Part shown: one piece after another, positions 44,310-53,467 of the stretch
Position numbering within the stretch: the stretch's first letter is position 1
How the letters are laid out: the number at the start of each line of letters is the position of its first letter
Origin: UBA6183 sp046314755
GTDB taxonomy: Bacteria > Bacteroidota > Bacteroidia > UKL13-3
Assembly: GCA_046314755.1 (NCBI GenBank)
Contig: JBKDBG010000054.1
Span: forward strand, 1-64,000
Length of the DNA: 64,000 nucleotides
Reading direction: 5' to 3'
Notes under the pieces: generated by a model
What the model was told of the DNA's origin: nothing
The model's input: the letters and a program-made list of their open reading frames with translations, nothing else
Database searches by the model: none
Translations under genes and position numbers: made by a program

Positions 44310-45562
44310 TCTTTTCTTTTTAATTTCTTCTTTTGGCTTGCGCTCATAGTATTAATGCGCTTGTAGTAGCCGGTTTTATTTTGTTTCACCCAAATTACCA
44401 ACTTCTGCCCCGATTTTAGCTTTTCAGTTTTAAGCTTGTTCCAGCTTTTAATTTCAAATGCTGTTACATCAAACCAATCGGCAACATCTGCCAGGTTCTC
44501 TCCTTTTTTAACCGTGTAATAAACACGCTTTTTATCGAATAAAGACTTAGGTTCCGGCTTGTTTACCGTGGTGTGATCTTGCGGAGTGGCCGATGGTTGC
44601 GTTATTGTATTGGTGTCGTTTGTTGGTTCTTTTTGAATCACAACAGGGGCAAAGTCTCCCGGATTAGGAAGCGGTTTATATACGCTATCCTTTAGCAAAT
44701 AAAAATAGCGTCCTTTTGCTTTGGGCAAACGAATAGGGTATCCGTCTAGATTATACGGAATAACATCTTTTTTAAATATTGGATTTAATCGCCTTAGGTG
44801 TTCAACCGGAATATCCAACGTGTTTGATATTTGTTGAAACGACAACCATTTATTAACTAATACCGTGTCGGTATCAACAAACAAAGCCGGTGCTGCCGGG
44901 CGGATATTGTGTTCTTTGTAAAAATTACAGATATATGCTGCTGCAATAAACTTGGGATAAGCTTCTTTGTTCCCTTCGGGCAGAAATGGATAAATATCCC
45001 AATAATTCATGCTGTTCCCTGCCATGCGAATGCTTTTATTTAGCACTACTGGCGATGAAGTATAGGCAGCTATAACCAATTGCCATTGGCGATAAATGGC
45101 ATGCAAATCTTTAAAGTGCGTTGCCGCAATGCCGCTGGAGCGATTTTGGTCTTTACGCTCATCCACGAAAGAGTTTACTTTAAGTTTGTACATTTTGGAA
45201 ACGGTAAATGGCATCATCCAAATACCACTTGCTCCCGATTGCGATTGGCTCAGCGGATTTAACTCTGATAATGCCACTGCCAAATACTTTAAATCAGTTG
45301 GAACATTTTTGGTACGCAAAGCCTTTTCAATCATTGGAAAATAAGCCTTACTCATGCCAACAATTTCACGTGTTTTTTCAGGGTTTTGCAAGTATGCGTC
45401 AATATGCTTTTTAACCTCCGGATGGTATGTAATATCCACCTGCGCCTTGAGGCTGGCCAAGCGTTGCGCATAAATTTGATCCGGGTTGCTTTCTGCAAAA
45501 ACCCAAATATGAATCAAACAAAAAACAAACGTGAGGGTTCCGGCTATTGTGTGTTTTTTCAA
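44306..45562 (-). CDS. LysM protein with a degenerate lytic transglycosylase (MltD-like) domain
   Basis: 418 residues. Signal peptide (1-23); a transglycosylase-type domain (about 60-230); a LysM domain near the C-terminus (YYTVKKGENLADVADWFDV). In active relatives the segment reads ESxLNP..SxxGAxGLWQ. Here it is ALSELNPLSQSQSGASGIW; aligning on LNP, the catalytic Glu position is Leu (TTA), and the only Glu is two residues later. The AYNxG block is also altered (AAYTSSPVVL). A KFIAAAYI strand and the rest are intact. I therefore expect peptidoglycan binding without the usual cleavage. It lies 12 bases downstream of gatA. Confidence 0.8.
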   Translation of the reverse strand: MKKHTIAGTLTFVFCLIHIWVFAESNPDQIYAQRLASLKAQVDITYHPEVKKHIDAYLQNPEKTREIVGMSKAYFPMIEKALRTKNVPTDLKYLAVALSELNPLSQSQSGASGIWMMPFTVSKMYKLKVNSFVDERKDQNRSSGIAATHFKDLHAIYRQWQLVIAAYTSSPVVLNKSIRMAGNSMNYWDIYPFLPEGNKEAYPKFIAAAYICNFYKEHNIRPAAPALFVDTDTVLVNKWLSFQQISNTLDIPVEHLRRLNPIFKKDVIPYNLDGYPIRLPKAKGRYFYLLKDSVYKPLPNPGDFAPVVIQKEPTNDTNTITQPSATPQDHTTVNKPEPKSLFDKKRVYYTVKKGENLADVADWFDVTAFEIKSWNKLKTEKLKSGQKLVIWVKQNKTGYYKRINTMSASQKKKLKRKD

Positions 45563-45574
45563 AATGTTTTGGTG

Positions 45575-46984
45575 TTAAATGTTTGATGAAATTTGCATTA
45601 ACGCCCCCTCTTCAAAAGGTCGTCCCATCAATTGAATTCCCATTGGCATTCCATTACTGTGGTTTCCCATCGGCACTGAAATAGCGGGGTTTCCGGCAAT
45701 GTTTGCATGTACCGTAAAAATATCAGCCAAATACATGGCAATCGGGTTGCTGGTTTTTTCGCCAAACTTAAATGCCGGTGTTGGGGTGGTGGGTGAAAGT
45801 AAAAAGTCATACGTTTCAAACAACTCCTCTGTTTTTTCTTTTACCAACCTTCTGGCCTTTTGGGCCTTGGTGTAGTAGGCATCAAAGTATCCGGCCGAAA
45901 GCACAAATGTACCCAGCATGATTCTGCGTTTTACCTCAGCGCCAAAACCTTCACTTCTCGACTTTCGGAATGTGGTTTCCAAATCTTTTGCATCGGGGCT
46001 TCTATGTCCGTAAAGCAGGCCGCTAAAACGAGACAAGTTTGAAGACGCTTCGGCAGTAGTTAACACATAATAAATAGGCACCATATAATCCAAATAGGGG
46101 AAGCTAACCTCTTCAACTGTGTGTCCGTTTTGTTTAAGCATCTCAATCGCTGCCAACGTTGCTTTCTGTACTTCCGAGTCAATCCCTTCGTGGTACAAAC
46201 ATTCTTTTATATACGCGATTTTTTTGCCGGTTTGAGCCGCAACTTGTGTGTATGCTTCAACCGGTTTTGGTGCAGTAGTGGCGTCTGATTCGTCAACACC
46301 TGAAATTACCTCCATTACCAACTGCATGTCTTCCACGCTTTTGGTAATCGGCCCAATTTGATCGAATGATGAAGCGTAAGCAATTAGCCCATTTCTAGAA
46401 ACACGACCATAGGTTGGTTTTAACCCAACAACACCGCAAAAGGCCGCTGGCTGTCGAACCGAACCGCCCGTATCGCTGGCAATGGTTACCTGGCAAAAAT
46501 CGGCTTGAACAGCAACTGCTGCACCTCCGGATGACCCCCCGGAAACCCTTGTTTCGTCAGCTGCATTTTTTACCGGCCCATAGCAAGAAGTTTCGTTTGA
46601 AGCACCCATGGCAAACTCGTCACAGTTTAACCGGCCAAGAATAATTGCATCTTCTTGCAATAAACGTTGAACCACAGTTGCGTGATAAACTGCCTCGTAT
46701 TTTGATAAAATTTTTGATGCTGCAGAAACAACATGGCCTTTGTAACAAATATTATCTTTAAGACCTACAACCATTCCGGCTAATTTTCCGGCTTTACCGT
46801 TTTTTAATTTTTGCTCTATTTCTTCGGCTTTTTGAAGCGCTTCTTCTTCATAAACCTCAATAAATGCATTTAACTCCGGCCTTGATTTAATGTTGCCTAA
46901 ATAATGCAAAACAAGACCACTTAGAGTGATCTTGCCTTGTAAAATTTCTTCTGTTATGTTTTTAAGCGACTTGTAGTTTTCCAC
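45575..46984 (-). CDS. gatA: Asp/Glu-tRNA amidotransferase subunit A
   Basis: 469 residues of the amidase-signature family. The catalytic triad is visible: Lys76 (GLKDNI), the Ser pair in SGGSSGGAA (about 151-152) and Ser175 (DTGGSVRQPA). It releases ammonia from glutamine for the GatCAB complex, which amidates misacylated Glu-tRNA(Gln) or Asp-tRNA(Asn). gatB and gatC are not beside it. The FKFGEKTSNP segment and C-terminal IQLMGRPFEEG fit GatA over other amidases. Its start overlaps the tatA stop by one base, so the two may be translated together. Confidence 0.93.
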   Translation of the reverse strand: MENYKSLKNITEEILQGKITLSGLVLHYLGNIKSRPELNAFIEVYEEEALQKAEEIEQKLKNGKAGKLAGMVVGLKDNICYKGHVVSAASKILSKYEAVYHATVVQRLLQEDAIILGRLNCDEFAMGASNETSCYGPVKNAADETRVSGGSSGGAAVAVQADFCQVTIASDTGGSVRQPAAFCGVVGLKPTYGRVSRNGLIAYASSFDQIGPITKSVEDMQLVMEVISGVDESDATTAPKPVEAYTQVAAQTGKKIAYIKECLYHEGIDSEVQKATLAAIEMLKQNGHTVEEVSFPYLDYMVPIYYVLTTAEASSNLSRFSGLLYGHRSPDAKDLETTFRKSRSEGFGAEVKRRIMLGTFVLSAGYFDAYYTKAQKARRLVKEKTEELFETYDFLLSPTTPTPAFKFGEKTSNPIAMYLADIFTVHANIAGNPAISVPMGNHSNGMPMGIQLMGRPFEEGALMQISSNI

Positions 46985-47202
46985 TATTCTTTGTTTGTTG
47001 CTGAGTTGTCTTTTTCTTTCATTCCTTCTTCAATGTGCGATTTTACATTTTTTTTCGCATCATTAAACTCTCTAATTCCTTGACCAACTCCGCGCATTAA
47101 TTCAGGTATTTTTTTACCCCCGAACAAAATCAAAACAATTAAAATAATTACGAACCACTCGCCTCCGCCCAAATTTCCTATGAATAATAATGTTGTGTTC
47201 AT
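46984..47202 (-). CDS. tatA: Twin-arginine translocase subunit TatA/E
   Basis: 72 residues. A short N-terminus, one membrane helix (GEWFVIILIVLILFGGKKIPEL), the FGGKKIPE hinge and an amphipathic helix (RGVGQGIREFNDAKK) are the TatA/B hallmarks. It forms the pore of the Tat export system for folded proteins. The ATG at 47202 is selected over one 9 codons upstream, which would add a polar stretch not seen in TatA. One base overlaps gatA. Its own product is independent of that gene, so the pairing is positional. Confidence 0.9.
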   Translation of the reverse strand: MNTTLLFIGNLGGGEWFVIILIVLILFGGKKIPELMRGVGQGIREFNDAKKNVKSHIEEGMKEKDNSATNKE

Positions 47203-47249
47203 GTTTGTGTATTTAAATGTAATGGACAAAATTAAATTTTATTTGAAAA

Positions 47250-48950
47250 CTATTTCAGGTTAATCACCTTTTTTATTCTTTTTAGTTCTTTTTCCGTTAA
47301 ATGTCTCCACTCTCCGCGCTCCAACCCTTTTTTATCTAACCCGGCAAACTCCATTCTGTCAAGCCTGTCAACCAAATAACCAAGCGCCTCAAACATTCTA
47401 TGAATAATTCTATTTCTTCCGCTATGAATTTGAACCATAACAGTGGCTTTATCTTTTGGATCGGGAACCCCAATCACATCTGGTGCAATCATACCGTCTT
47501 CCAACTCAACTCCATTATTGGCTAAATCGTGAATTTCTGTTTGGCTGATGTTTTTATTTAAAGTAGCCCTGTAAACTTTCGCAATATTGTATTTCGGATG
47601 AGTAAGTCGTTGTGCAAACTCACCATCATTGGTTAACAGAATTACACCGGTTGTGTTTCTGTCTAAACGACCAACGGGATATACACGCGGTAAGCGAGAA
47701 TCGTTGATTAAATCCATAATGATTTTTCGACCTTCCGGATCATCACTGGTGGTAATAGTATCCTTCGGTTTATTCATGATTAAATAAACCTTTTTCTCCC
47801 AATTCAAACGCTCATTGTTGTACCTAACCTCATCACCCGGATTAACCTTATAGCCCATTTCGGTAATAATTTCACCGTTCACCGAAACCAAACCTGCGGC
47901 AATTAAATCATCCGCTTCCCTTCGGCTGCAAATACCGGCATTTGAAATATAACGATTTAATCGCATTATTTCCGGTTTTGCCGCCTCCAAAAACGCTTCG
48001 CTTTCGGCTTGAATATCTCTGGCCTTAGCGCCTCTTACCATGTGCGGACGACCACCTCTTGATGGCGTTCTTTGGCTTCTTCCTTCTCCAGCTCTTTTTT
48101 CAAATCTTGGTTTATTATCGTCTGAAAAACGTGCGTTTCGATTTGTTCTTGTAAATCTTTTTTCTGTTTCATGATCTCCGGAGCCTTCGTCTCTTCTGCT
48201 GCTACCATATGGTCTTCTTCCCGTTTCACCCGCTTTGTCGAACGAACGCTTGCCCCTATCTCCATAACTGCGATCACGGTCTCTTGAATTTGAGTCGGTT
48301 GATTTGCGGTACGACCTTTTCTCGCCTGATTCAGTATCATTATTTCTGAACCCCGAACCTCCCGGTTTTTTATACCCTCTTTTGTTTGTTCCTTCCCTTT
48401 TATCGCCAAACGAACGATCATCGCGGTCTCTTGAGTTTGAATCGGTTGGTTTTCGGTACGACCTTTTCTCGCCTGATTCCGTATCATTATTTCTAAACCC
48501 TGAACCTCCCGGTTTTTTATATCCTCTTTTGTTTGTTCCTTCTCTTTTATCGCCAAACGAACGATCATCGCGGTCTCTGAAGCTTGATCCGGCTGGCTTT
48601 CTGTATGATCTTTTTTCGCCTGATGCAGAATCATTATCCCGAAAGCTTGAGCTTCCGGTTTTTTTATACCCACGCTTTGCAGCCCCATCTCTGTTTTCAC
48701 CAAAACCGTTGTCTTTCGAACGATATCCGGATGTGGACGATTTTTTATAGGATCTTTTTTCGCCAAAACTGCCTGCATCATCGCTTTTTCTGGAGCCCCA
48801 TTTTTTTGCTCCCTCAGCAGGCTTTCTCGATTTTTCTCCTGAACCGAACGACTTCTTACCAAACGTTTTTCCTGTGGTTGACTTCCCACTTTTGTTGGCT
48901 GAAGATTTTTTTTCTCCAAACGACCGTTCGGATTTTTTTCTAAAACTCAT
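47250..48950 (-). CDS. rRNA pseudouridine synthase (RsuA/RluB family) with long repetitive N-terminus
   Basis: 566 residues. The conserved part starts at about residue 325: an S4 domain (RLNRYISNAGICSRREADDL) and the pseudouridine synthase core, GRLDRNTTGVILLTND with catalytic Asp near residue 428, and the later VQIHSGRNRIIHRMFEALG. It isomerises a uridine in 16S or 23S rRNA. Residues 1-320 are basic, Ser/Gly/Arg-rich and low complexity; a 49-residue unit (147 bases) beginning RDRDDRSFGDKREGTNKRG is present twice at 48558 and 48411 (plus-strand copies of the CGAACGATCA word) with a partial third. That part is probably disordered and RNA-binding. Upstream gap 287 bases, no other gene seen in it. 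Confidence 0.9.
   Translation of the reverse strand: MSFRKKSERSFGEKKSSANKSGKSTTGKTFGKKSFGSGEKSRKPAEGAKKWGSRKSDDAGSFGEKRSYKKSSTSGYRSKDNGFGENRDGAAKRGYKKTGSSSFRDNDSASGEKRSYRKPAGSSFRDRDDRSFGDKREGTNKRGYKKPGGSGFRNNDTESGEKRSYRKPTDSNSRDRDDRSFGDKREGTNKRGYKKPGGSGFRNNDTESGEKRSYRKSTDSNSRDRDRSYGDRGKRSFDKAGETGRRPYGSSRRDEGSGDHETEKRFTRTNRNARFSDDNKPRFEKRAGEGRSQRTPSRGGRPHMVRGAKARDIQAESEAFLEAAKPEIMRLNRYISNAGICSRREADDLIAAGLVSVNGEIITEMGYKVNPGDEVRYNNERLNWEKKVYLIMNKPKDTITTSDDPEGRKIIMDLINDSRLPRVYPVGRLDRNTTGVILLTNDGEFAQRLTHPKYNIAKVYRATLNKNISQTEIHDLANNGVELEDGMIAPDVIGVPDPKDKATVMVQIHSGRNRIIHRMFEALGYLVDRLDRMEFAGLDKKGLERGEWRHLTEKELKRIKKVINLK
48411..48704 (-). repeat. 147-bp direct repeat inside the pseudouridine synthase gene
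   Basis: Two nearly identical 147-base units (49 codons), with landmark word CGAACGATCATCGCGGTCTC at 48411 and 48558. The third, diverged, copy is earlier in the protein. The period is a multiple of 3, so unit number can change without breaking the frame. Confidence 0.8.
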
Positions 48951-49237
48951 TTTATATACAAATAGTCCACAAAGGTAAGCCTTTTCCTGTTACCATTTAT
49001 GTTTTTCATTCCTTTCCTTATCAAAATCAGGTAATTGGATAATTTAATAAACAGAAGAAGAACATCGGCAAAAATCACAAACCATTGATAATGTGCCAAT
49101 AAATTTCGGCCTTTTTATTTAGTGTCTAATAAAACATCTCGATGTGGGTAAACACTTTTGTTGTTTGGGCGAAACTCGGGTGTTATAGGAGCTCTAAAAG
49201 CTAAATTTGCTACTTGTGTTATAATTTTTATTAGTCT

Positions 49238-50479
49238 GTGATCGATTTTAGTGTTTTTAGCCTTAAAAATGGCCTTACGGTGATTCATCACCAAGATACC
49301 AACTCCAAACTTTGCGTATTGAACCTATTGTATAAGGTAGGTTCGAAAAATGAAGATCCGGAAAAAACGGGTTTTGCTCATTTGTTCGAGCACCTCATGT
49401 TTGGTGGATCGGTTCACGTAAAAGATTTTGATACCGAAATACAGCTTGCCGGTGGAGATAATAATGCTTTTACCAGCAACGACATTACGAATTACTACAT
49501 TACCGTTCCCGCCAATAATATCGAAACGGCATTTTGGTTGGAAAGCGACAGAATGTTGGCACTTGATTTCAATCAAAAGTCACTTGATGTTCAAAAAGCT
49601 GTTGTAATTGAAGAATTTAAAGAAAGATACATTAACCAGCCTTATGGTGATGTTTGGCTTCATCTTTTACCCTTGGCATATAAGGTTCATCCCTATAAGT
49701 GGCCTACCATTGGTAAGGATTTTTCGCACATAGAAAAGGCTACGCTGGAGGATGTAAAAAACTTCTTTTATGGTTATTATGCGCCAAACAATGCCATATT
49801 AGTAATCAGTGGAAATATTGATTTGGCAGAAACAAAGCGCCTTTCCGAAAAATGGTTCGGCCCTATTGCTCCTCGCAATTTACTTCACAAACCATACTCA
49901 AAAGAGCCGAAACAAGCCGAAAAAAGAAGTGCACACATTTACAATGATGTACCATTAGACATGATTGTCATGGCATTTCACATTTGCGATAGAATGCATG
50001 ATGACTTTTATGCGGTTGATTTATTAACCGATGTGTTGGGCTCCGGCAAATCTTCACGTTTGTATAGCAGGCTGTTAAAAGAAAAGAAATTGTTCAGCGA
50101 AATAGATTGTTACCACAGTGGAGATGCAGAAGAAGGGTTGTTGATTGTTGAGGGGAAACTGATTCAAGGTGTAGCTTTAGATACGGCAGAGGCGGAAATT
50201 ACAGCTGTGCTTGAAGAGCTGAAACAGCAAACCATTTCAACCGAAGAACTGGAAAAGGTAAAAAATAAAACAGAAACCAACATTCGATTTAATGATATAG
50301 GTGTGTTAAACAAGGCCATGAAGATTGCCTACGCAGCTTATTTTGGAGATGTTAATTTAGTAAACGAAGAGGCCGATAAATACTTGGCTGTTGAAACGCA
50401 AGATATAATGAGAGTGGCGCAAAGCTACTTGAACACGAACAATTGTAACATTTTATTCTACCACGCTAAAAATGAATGA
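49238..50479 (+). CDS. M16 zinc peptidase (insulinase-like), catalytic subunit
   Basis: 413 residues. The zinc motif is HLFEH (His48, Glu51, His52) in GFAHLFEHLMFGG, with the third ligand Glu expected about 75 residues later (VVIEEFKERY). The GTG start follows a TAAATTTG box at 49202-49209 (29 bases upstream). It overlaps the next M16 gene by 8 bases, giving the usual pair of an active and an inactive half that form a clamp around short peptides. Confidence 0.9.
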   Translation: MIDFSVFSLKNGLTVIHHQDTNSKLCVLNLLYKVGSKNEDPEKTGFAHLFEHLMFGGSVHVKDFDTEIQLAGGDNNAFTSNDITNYYITVPANNIETAFWLESDRMLALDFNQKSLDVQKAVVIEEFKERYINQPYGDVWLHLLPLAYKVHPYKWPTIGKDFSHIEKATLEDVKNFFYGYYAPNNAILVISGNIDLAETKRLSEKWFGPIAPRNLLHKPYSKEPKQAEKRSAHIYNDVPLDMIVMAFHICDRMHDDFYAVDLLTDVLGSGKSSRLYSRLLKEKKLFSEIDCYHSGDAEEGLLIVEGKLIQGVALDTAEAEITAVLEELKQQTISTEELEKVKNKTETNIRFNDIGVLNKAMKIAYAAYFGDVNLVNEEADKYLAVETQDIMRVAQSYLNTNNCNILFYHAKNE

Positions 50480-51743
50480 TTTAAACAGAAATATCGCACC
50501 GGAAACGGCTGAAATAAAAAAACTAAACTTTCCTGTTTGCCATCACCAAACCTCATCAAACGGTATAGATATTTACTTCATTAGCGCACCTGTTGAGGAG
50601 GCATTAAAAGTAGAATTTGTTTTTGATGGGGGTATATGCAAACAACCCATTAAAGGTCTGGCCAATGCAGCCAATAGTTTATTAACGGAAGGAACAAGCG
50701 CCAGAACAGCTGCTCAAATTGCCGATACTTTGGACTTTTATGGCTCATATTTTCAACCCAAATGTACGATTGATGATAGCCAACTTACCTTGTATTGCCT
50801 GAAAAAACACCTTGAAAAATGCCTAAGCGTAGTTTCTGAGGTGCTTCTTGATGCGTATTATCCTGAAAATGAGTTAAAAATATACCTTAAAAACCAAAAG
50901 CAACGACTTAAAGTACAGCAACAAAAAACCTCATATTTATGCAGAAAAGCATTTTATAAAACCATATTTGGGGAAGATAGTCCGATATCATCTTTCTCAG
51001 AATCAGGTGATTACGATAATATTTCACGTGAAACAGTATTGGGGTTTTACCAAAAAACGTACCCTAAAAAAATAAAATACATAACCATTTCCGGGGCTGT
51101 TAATGAGCAAGTACTATTAAACATTAATACCTTTTTAGGTGATTTTGGAAAACAAAATAATCAAGTTCATTATAAATCATCGGGCGATGTAGGGCCATCT
51201 ACTTATATCAAAAAAGAGAAAAGTGTACAAGCGACCATCCGTTTAGGAAGGAGATTGTTTAACAGAACCAACGAAGATTACAGAAAAACACAAGTGGCAA
51301 ATATGGTTTTGGGGGGTTACTTCGGCTCAAGATTAATGAAAAACATTAGAGAGGAAAAAGGTCTGACTTACGGCATTCACTCTACATTGGAATCCTATTT
51401 GGATGATGGTTGTTTTTACATAGAAGCAGATGTAAATACACAAAAACACGAGCTTGCCGTGGCTGAAATTTTTAAAGAAATTGACCGATTAAACAATGAT
51501 TTGGTTGGAGAAAAAGAATTAGATACAGCTAAGAATTACTTTTTAGGATCGTTATTAAGAGGTATGGATGGCCCTTTTTCACTAATGGACAGGAATAGAA
51601 TTATGATTGATTACGGTTTTAAACCGGATTATTATGATGAATTTGTAAACATCATTAAGGAAATTAAACCGGCCGATATTCAATCTGTTTTTCAAAAATA
51701 CTTTAATCAAAACAGCCTCGTTACTGTTATATGCGGTGGTTAA
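50472..51743 (+). CDS. M16 peptidase partner without zinc motif
   Basis: 423 residues of the same fold as the upstream gene, but no HxxEH at the N-terminus (the segment is VDEALK...FDGGICKQPIKGLANAANSLL). The C-terminal half has the Arg-Tyr pair region of the inactive subunit, RGMDGPFSLMDRNRIMIDYG. It probably pairs with the 49238-50479 product. It carries a parS-like site at 51020-51035 inside its coding sequence. Overlaps the next gene by 13 bases. Confidence 0.88.
   Translation: MNDLNRNIAPETAEIKKLNFPVCHHQTSSNGIDIYFISAPVEEALKVEFVFDGGICKQPIKGLANAANSLLTEGTSARTAAQIADTLDFYGSYFQPKCTIDDSQLTLYCLKKHLEKCLSVVSEVLLDAYYPENELKIYLKNQKQRLKVQQQKTSYLCRKAFYKTIFGEDSPISSFSESGDYDNISRETVLGFYQKTYPKKIKYITISGAVNEQVLLNINTFLGDFGKQNNQVHYKSSGDVGPSTYIKKEKSVQATIRLGRRLFNRTNEDYRKTQVANMVLGGYFGSRLMKNIREEKGLTYGIHSTLESYLDDGCFYIEADVNTQKHELAVAEIFKEIDRLNNDLVGEKELDTAKNYFLGSLLRGMDGPFSLMDRNRIMIDYGFKPDYYDEFVNIIKEIKPADIQSVFQKYFNQNSLVTVICGG
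51020..51035. promoter_or_regulatory. parS-like site 1
   Basis: TATTTCACGTGAAACA: 15 of 16 bases match the widely shared ParB-binding site TGTTTCACGTGAAACA (difference only at position 2). The core TTTCACGTGAAA is a perfect 12-base palindrome. It lies in the coding sequence of the M16 partner gene, as many parS sites do. Confidence 0.75.
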
Positions 51744-53467
51744 TAGTAATTGTCTTTACACTAGCTTGTCTTTTTGTGAGGGCCCAGAGGCCTGAATTAA
51801 GAAGAATATGTCCGAGCGGTTTAGATAATAACTTGTATTGGAGTAATCCAAACTACGGTTGTAGTAACTTCCTTTTTTATATCATTTGGGAAAGAAAAGG
51901 AAGTGTAGGGTCATTTACTCCGGTTGATACAATTTATGCCATTAACACCGAAACATATACCCATGCGAATGCTAACCCGCCTCTTTCTGAGCCCAATTCC
52001 AATTATGTGATTGAAAGAAGAGATTCTTGCGGAAGCGTGATTGGCACATTTAGCGATACCGTAAAAGTAGATATTGAACCTCCAAACATTAGTGAATTAG
52101 ATTCAATAAGTGTTGATTTAAATACCAATAAAGTAATTTTAGGTTGGAGAACCAACACTTCCCCAGATTTCGATAAATATCTTTTGTATATATTAGAAAA
52201 CGGGTTTTTCGTGGCTATGAACCCATCAGAAACAAGAGATACTTTTGCCACAGATAATGGAGCAAGAAACCCACAAAACGGTAGTTTTACATACACTATA
52301 AATACACGTGATAGTTGTGGACGATTGCCGGCATTTGAAAAAAGACACACCACAATATTCCTACAATACACTATTGATACTTGTAAAAGAGAATACCGTT
52401 TACAGTGGAGTCATTATGTGGGTTGGTTGGCCATTAGAAAATACTATATCTACAAAAGAATTAATTCCGGGATTTACAGTTTAATTGACTCCGTAATTGG
52501 CACTCAGAACAACTATACGGGAACTTTTAATTCTGGTGAAAATATTTCACTTTTTGTACGTGCACAAAAAGACACCTCAATTCTTGTCACCAGTTCATCG
52601 AACTCTGTTAACTTTTTCACACGAAATCGAGTTGATCCAAAATCTGCATATTTTGAATATATCACAACCGGAACCCCTACAAATAACTTTTTATTTGGGA
52701 AGGTGAATATTCAATCAAATGAAGAAGCATCTAAATATATCGTTCGCATTAAAAACAACATTTCAGGCGATATTAATGAAGAAGAATACACGACTTTAGA
52801 AATAAATAATGTGCTTGCATTTGGAATACCAAACAACCAGCGTTACTTATTTACTGTTATGAGTTATGATTTATGTGGCAATCTTTATCACACATCCGAT
52901 AGCTCTACCAACATCTTTTTGGAGGGACGTATATCAAACAACACCAAAAAGTCACTGTGGTGGAATCCATATTTCACGTGGAACAAGGGTACGGAAAAAT
53001 ACGTAACTTACAGAGGTTCAGGAGATAATGGTGTTTTTGGAATGGGTTTTTGGAAAAACAATATCGACACATTTACCACAGATTTGGAAACCATAACACC
53101 ACAAGGAAACGAGGGAGAATGTTATTATGTGGAGGCAATAGAAAATGTTTCAGGCATCACCAGCAAATCGAATATTTTTTGTTTTCCTCCGGATTTCACC
53201 GTTTTTATCCCAAATGCTTTTGTGCCAAAAGGGGAGAATAAAATATTCAAACCAAAAGGAAATTTAATTGATGAGCAAAAATCAACGATGCGAATTATTA
53301 ACCGATGGGGCATCACAGTTTACGAAAACAACCTGGTAGAAGGTTGGGATGGAACAGATAAAAATTCCGTAATTTGCCCTTCTGATGTATATTACTACCA
53401 AGTGGAAATCATCAGTAAAGACAATCAAACCAGAAAATATGCAGGTACCGTTTCACTACTCAGGTAA
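51731..53467 (+). CDS. T9SS type B (gliding motility-associated C-terminal) secreted protein
   Basis: 578 residues. Signal peptide (MRWLIVIVFTLACLFVRAQ), several Ig/fibronectin-like repeats containing regularly spaced cysteines, and a C-terminal CHU_C/type B sorting domain from about residue 490: FIPNAFVPKGENKIFKPKG, IINRWGITVYENN and GWDGTDKNSVICPSDVYYY. It should be exported by the type IX system and attached at the surface or released. Function of the ectodomain is unknown. Two features of the DNA are unusual: a parS-like site at 52970-52985, and a 29-base overlap with the ybeY start. Confidence 0.87.
   Translation: MRWLIVIVFTLACLFVRAQRPELRRICPSGLDNNLYWSNPNYGCSNFLFYIIWERKGSVGSFTPVDTIYAINTETYTHANANPPLSEPNSNYVIERRDSCGSVIGTFSDTVKVDIEPPNISELDSISVDLNTNKVILGWRTNTSPDFDKYLLYILENGFFVAMNPSETRDTFATDNGARNPQNGSFTYTINTRDSCGRLPAFEKRHTTIFLQYTIDTCKREYRLQWSHYVGWLAIRKYYIYKRINSGIYSLIDSVIGTQNNYTGTFNSGENISLFVRAQKDTSILVTSSSNSVNFFTRNRVDPKSAYFEYITTGTPTNNFLFGKVNIQSNEEASKYIVRIKNNISGDINEEEYTTLEINNVLAFGIPNNQRYLFTVMSYDLCGNLYHTSDSSTNIFLEGRISNNTKKSLWWNPYFTWNKGTEKYVTYRGSGDNGVFGMGFWKNNIDTFTTDLETITPQGNEGECYYVEAIENVSGITSKSNIFCFPPDFTVFIPNAFVPKGENKIFKPKGNLIDEQKSTMRIINRWGITVYENNLVEGWDGTDKNSVICPSDVYYYQVEIISKDNQTRKYAGTVSLLR
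52970..52985. promoter_or_regulatory. parS-like site 2
   Basis: TATTTCACGTGGAACA: 14 of 16 match the parS consensus, with a common G for A at position 12. Together with the upstream flank it shares 19 identical bases with site 3 (TCCATATTTCACGTGGAAC), a length unexpected by chance in a 1-kb interval. It is within the type B protein gene. Confidence 0.65.

Noticed and set aside
45362..45377. Fourth TTTCACGTG word in the LysM gene
   Set aside because: Only one half matches parS; the other half (TTTTTT) does not, and it lies 5.6 kb from the cluster.
48035..48919. A 294-codon minus-strand frame and a 148-codon plus-strand frame across the same region
   Set aside because: Both overlap the repetitive tail of the pseudouridine synthase; low-complexity sequence opens other frames.
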